A DNA stretch of 29,798 nucleotides from an uncultured Bacilli bacterium. GTDB taxonomy: Bacteria > Bacillota_I > Bacilli_A > RF39 > UBA660. Every line of letters starts with the position of its first letter. Within the stretch, counting starts at the first letter, position 1. Shown here in pieces: positions 27,688 through 29,798 of the stretch. A program made the translations under genes and the position numbers. The notes below the pieces were generated by a model. The model did no database searches. It was not told where the DNA came from and worked only from the letters and a program-made list of their open reading frames with translations. The DNA lies in the NCBI GenBank assembly GCA_934096015.1, contig CAKOLD010000009.1:1-29798 (forward strand), given 5' to 3'.

Positions 27688-29798
27688 ATTTCTTCACTAT
27701 TCCAATTCCAATTTTCTATTTCTTCCATATCTTTGCCATATTCTTTAATATAAGTTTCGTGTTTATCAAGTTGATTTAGGCAATATTGATTAATTTCTTC
27801 AATATCAAAATCCATTGGTAAATATGTGGTTGCTGAAAGTACTAAATGGTATCTATCTATTTTATTTTGTACTCTCATATCAAACGGGGTTGTAATAGAT
27901 CCTTCTTCTTGATATCCTCGAACGTGGAAGTCTTTATTTTCTCTATAATATATTAAACTTTTGATAAGGCTTGGATATCCATGAAATGCAAAAATGACTG
28001 GAGTATCTTTTTCAAACAATCTAGTAAATTCTTCATCATCAAGCCCATGATCATGTCTATGAGGTTTTTCTAGTGTCATTAAATCAATGACATTAATATA
28101 TCTTATTTTTATATTTTTAAAGAATTTTTTTAGTATTTTAATTGCTGCAAGAGTTTCTAGGGTTGGAGTATCTCCACTCGATGCAAAAATTATATCTGGA
28201 TTTGCTGCATTTGAAACCCAATTCCATACTCCGATACCTTTATTGCAGTGTTTTATGGTTTCCTCCATGTTAAGCCATTGGTATCTTGGATGCTTTGATG
28301 CCACAATAGCATTTATACTATCTTTTGTTTTTAAACATTTATCCAATGTATATATTAAAGAATTAGCATCATATGGAAGGTAGATATTAGCAATATCTCC
28401 TTTTTTGGTTGCTAAATGATTTAAAAATCCTGGATCTTGATGAGTATATCCATTATGATCTTGTTGCCAAATGTGACTTGCTAATAAAATATTTAACGAA
28501 GAAATTGGAACTCGCCATGCTAGATTTTTAGTAATCTTTAACCATTTCGCATGTTGAGATATCATAGAATCTATTACTCTAGCAAAAGCTTCATAACTAT
28601 GAATAATACCATGTCTTCCTGTTAAAAGATAACCTTCTAGCATTCCTTCACATAAGTGTTCAGATAAATAAGAATCTATTACTCTTCCTTCCTTATTTAA
28701 AAATTCATCTGTTGCAATAATTTCTGAATCCCATTTTCTATTTGTAACTTCAAAAACTTTATTTAAACGATTAGATAAAGCTTCATCTGGTCCAAATATT
28801 CTAAAGTTGTTATTATTTTCATTTAGAGTGATTACTTCTTTTAAATATTTCCCTAGTTCAAACATGTCACTTTTTAAAACTTGTCCGTGGTTTTCAGATA
28901 TTTCAAAATCTTTTATATCTGGTAGATGTAATTCTTTTAAAAGAACTCCGCCATTAGCATTTGGATTAAGTCCCATTCTTTTTAATTTATTTGGAGTAAA
29001 ATTAATTAATTCTTCTTTTATTGTACCGTCAGAATTAAATAGTTCTTCAGGTTTATAACTTTTCAACCACTGTTCTAATTCTTTTAAATTTATAAGATTA
29101 TCTTTATCTACTATTATAGGAACTTGATGAGATCTAAAAGAATTTTCGACAGGAAGATTATCCCTATATTTAGGGCCTGTCCAACCTTTTGGAGTTCTCA
29201 TGATAATTAATGGCCATTTTATAGCAAAATTTAAATTAGAGTTTCTAGCAGTAATTTGCATTTTTCTAATTTTGTTTATTGATTTGTCTAGAGCAGATGC
29301 CATAATTTCGTGCATTTTTATTGGGTCGTCCCCACTCACAAAAATTGGTTCATATCCCAACCCTTCAAAAATCTTTTTTAAATCTTCATCTTTTGTTCTT
29401 CCTAAAATTGTAGGATTAGCAATTTTGTAACCATTTAGATGAAGAATAGGTAGTACTGCTCCATCAGTTTTAGGATTTAAAAATTTTATACCATTCCAAC
29501 TTGTAGCAAGTGGACCGGTTTCAGCCTCACCATCACCGACTACACAAGCAACTATTAAATCAGGATTATCAAGAGCTGCTCCAAAGGCATGTGCTAAAGA
29601 ATACCCTAGTTCTCCCCCTTCATGAATACTTCCTGGAACTTCAGGAGAAACGTGTGATGAAAAACCTTTTGGGTAGCTAAAGTTTCTACATAATCTTTCT
29701 AATCCGTTTAAATTTCTTGGGTATTCAGGATATATCTCTGATAAACTTCCTTCAATAAAAGAGTTTGTTAAAGCTGCTTGACCTCCATGGCCTGGTCC
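27684..29798 (-). CDS. xfp: Xylulose-5-phosphate/fructose-6-phosphate phosphoketolase, N-terminus outside the window
   Basis: Thiamine-diphosphate enzyme that splits xylulose 5-P (and often fructose 6-P) with phosphate to acetyl phosphate and a triose or tetrose phosphate, the key step of heterofermentative and bifid pathways. The frame is open from the window edge (29798) without interruption and gives 704 residues; complete family members have about 790-800, so roughly 90 N-terminal residues are missing. Visible motifs: GPGHGG at the edge, FSSHVSPEVPGSIHEGGELG, GDGEAETGPLATSW for cofactor binding, WTGPK, SFRSHQVPI, HQDPGFLNH and YHLVLSA-type C-terminal segments. The ATG at 29360 is internal, not the start. 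It is convergent with the SleB/CwlJ-type gene, with overlapping stop codons. Confidence 0.96.
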   Translation of the reverse strand, partial: GPGHGGQAALTNSFIEGSLSEIYPEYPRNLNGLERLCRNFSYPKGFSSHVSPEVPGSIHEGGELGYSLAHAFGAALDNPDLIVACVVGDGEAETGPLATSWNGIKFLNPKTDGAVLPILHLNGYKIANPTILGRTKDEDLKKIFEGLGYEPIFVSGDDPIKMHEIMASALDKSINKIRKMQITARNSNLNFAIKWPLIIMRTPKGWTGPKYRDNLPVENSFRSHQVPIIVDKDNLINLKELEQWLKSYKPEELFNSDGTIKEELINFTPNKLKRMGLNPNANGGVLLKELHLPDIKDFEISENHGQVLKSDMFELGKYLKEVITLNENNNNFRIFGPDEALSNRLNKVFEVTNRKWDSEIIATDEFLNKEGRVIDSYLSEHLCEGMLEGYLLTGRHGIIHSYEAFARVIDSMISQHAKWLKITKNLAWRVPISSLNILLASHIWQQDHNGYTHQDPGFLNHLATKKGDIANIYLPYDANSLIYTLDKCLKTKDSINAIVASKHPRYQWLNMEETIKHCNKGIGVWNWVSNAANPDIIFASSGDTPTLETLAAIKILKKFFKNIKIRYINVIDLMTLEKPHRHDHGLDDEEFTRLFEKDTPVIFAFHGYPSLIKSLIYYRENKDFHVRGYQEEGSITTPFDMRVQNKIDRYHLVLSATTYLPMDFDIEEINQYCLNQLDKHETYIKEYGKDMEEIENWNWNSEEI

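Noticed and set aside
1..29798. CRISPR array, insertion sequence or prophage
   Set aside because: No regularly spaced direct repeats, transposase or phage structural genes are visible; the only sign of mobility is the tRNA fragment.

Overview
The window comes from a very AT-rich, Gram-positive-type bacterium, most likely an uncultured gut Bacillota lineage (Bacilli/RF39-like or a low-GC Clostridia relative; I cannot place it more exactly). Grounds: strong Shine-Dalgarno sites of the AGGAGG/AGGTGAT type, near-consensus sigma-A promoters, standard code (TGA is a stop, tRNA-Trp has anticodon CCA), InlB-repeat surface proteins, and three spore-associated enzymes (SpoIID, germination protease GPR, SleB/CwlJ-type hydrolase) that point to a spore former. 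Genes are tightly packed; most are on the minus strand.

Layout. 1-5.4 kb: a surface-anchored InlB-repeat protein with two consensus promoters, a PLP enzyme (methionine gamma-lyase-like) overlapping a short-chain dehydrogenase, UppP, and a second short-chain dehydrogenase. 5.4-8.0 kb: a four-helix membrane protein; upstream of it about 470 bases with no gene but every sign of a large structured non-coding RNA (own promoter, 5' and 3' ends paired by a helix of about 22 bp, many internal hairpins); then a radical SAM/SPASM protein overlapping a cysteine-tailed thioredoxin-like protein. 8.0-12.4 kb: SpoIID tail-to-tail with GPR (overlapping 3' ends), an RpiB-type isomerase with a tandem ThyX-like protein, and a small membrane protein. 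12.4-17.8 kb: tRNA-Thr, a Zn/Cd P-type ATPase with its ArsR-family sensor, and divergently a TetR regulator with a YhgE/Pip membrane protein. 17.8-23.0 kb: an ABC-F ATPase with a small partner, a secreted protein with a ubiquitin-like domain and a sortase-like tail, a decayed gene, and a transglutaminase-like protein. 23.0-29.8 kb: a tRNA remnant in a long non-coding gap, a DUF3221-like protein with an InlB-repeat metalloprotease, an XRE regulator, two small unknown genes, tRNA-Trp, a SleB/CwlJ-type hydrolase and a phosphoketolase cut off by the window end.

How the parts fit. UppP, SpoIID and the SleB/CwlJ-type hydrolase act on the envelope or cortex; GPR acts in spore germination; phosphoketolase suggests heterofermentative sugar use; ThyX supplies dTMP. 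Three genes encode membrane-anchored or exported proteins with InlB-type or ubiquitin-like domains, as expected of a host-associated surface. The best candidate for something undescribed is the large RNA at about 5975-6441. Next in interest are the tandem ThyX with split motifs, the extracellular ubiquitin-like protein, and the radical SAM/Cys-tail pair.
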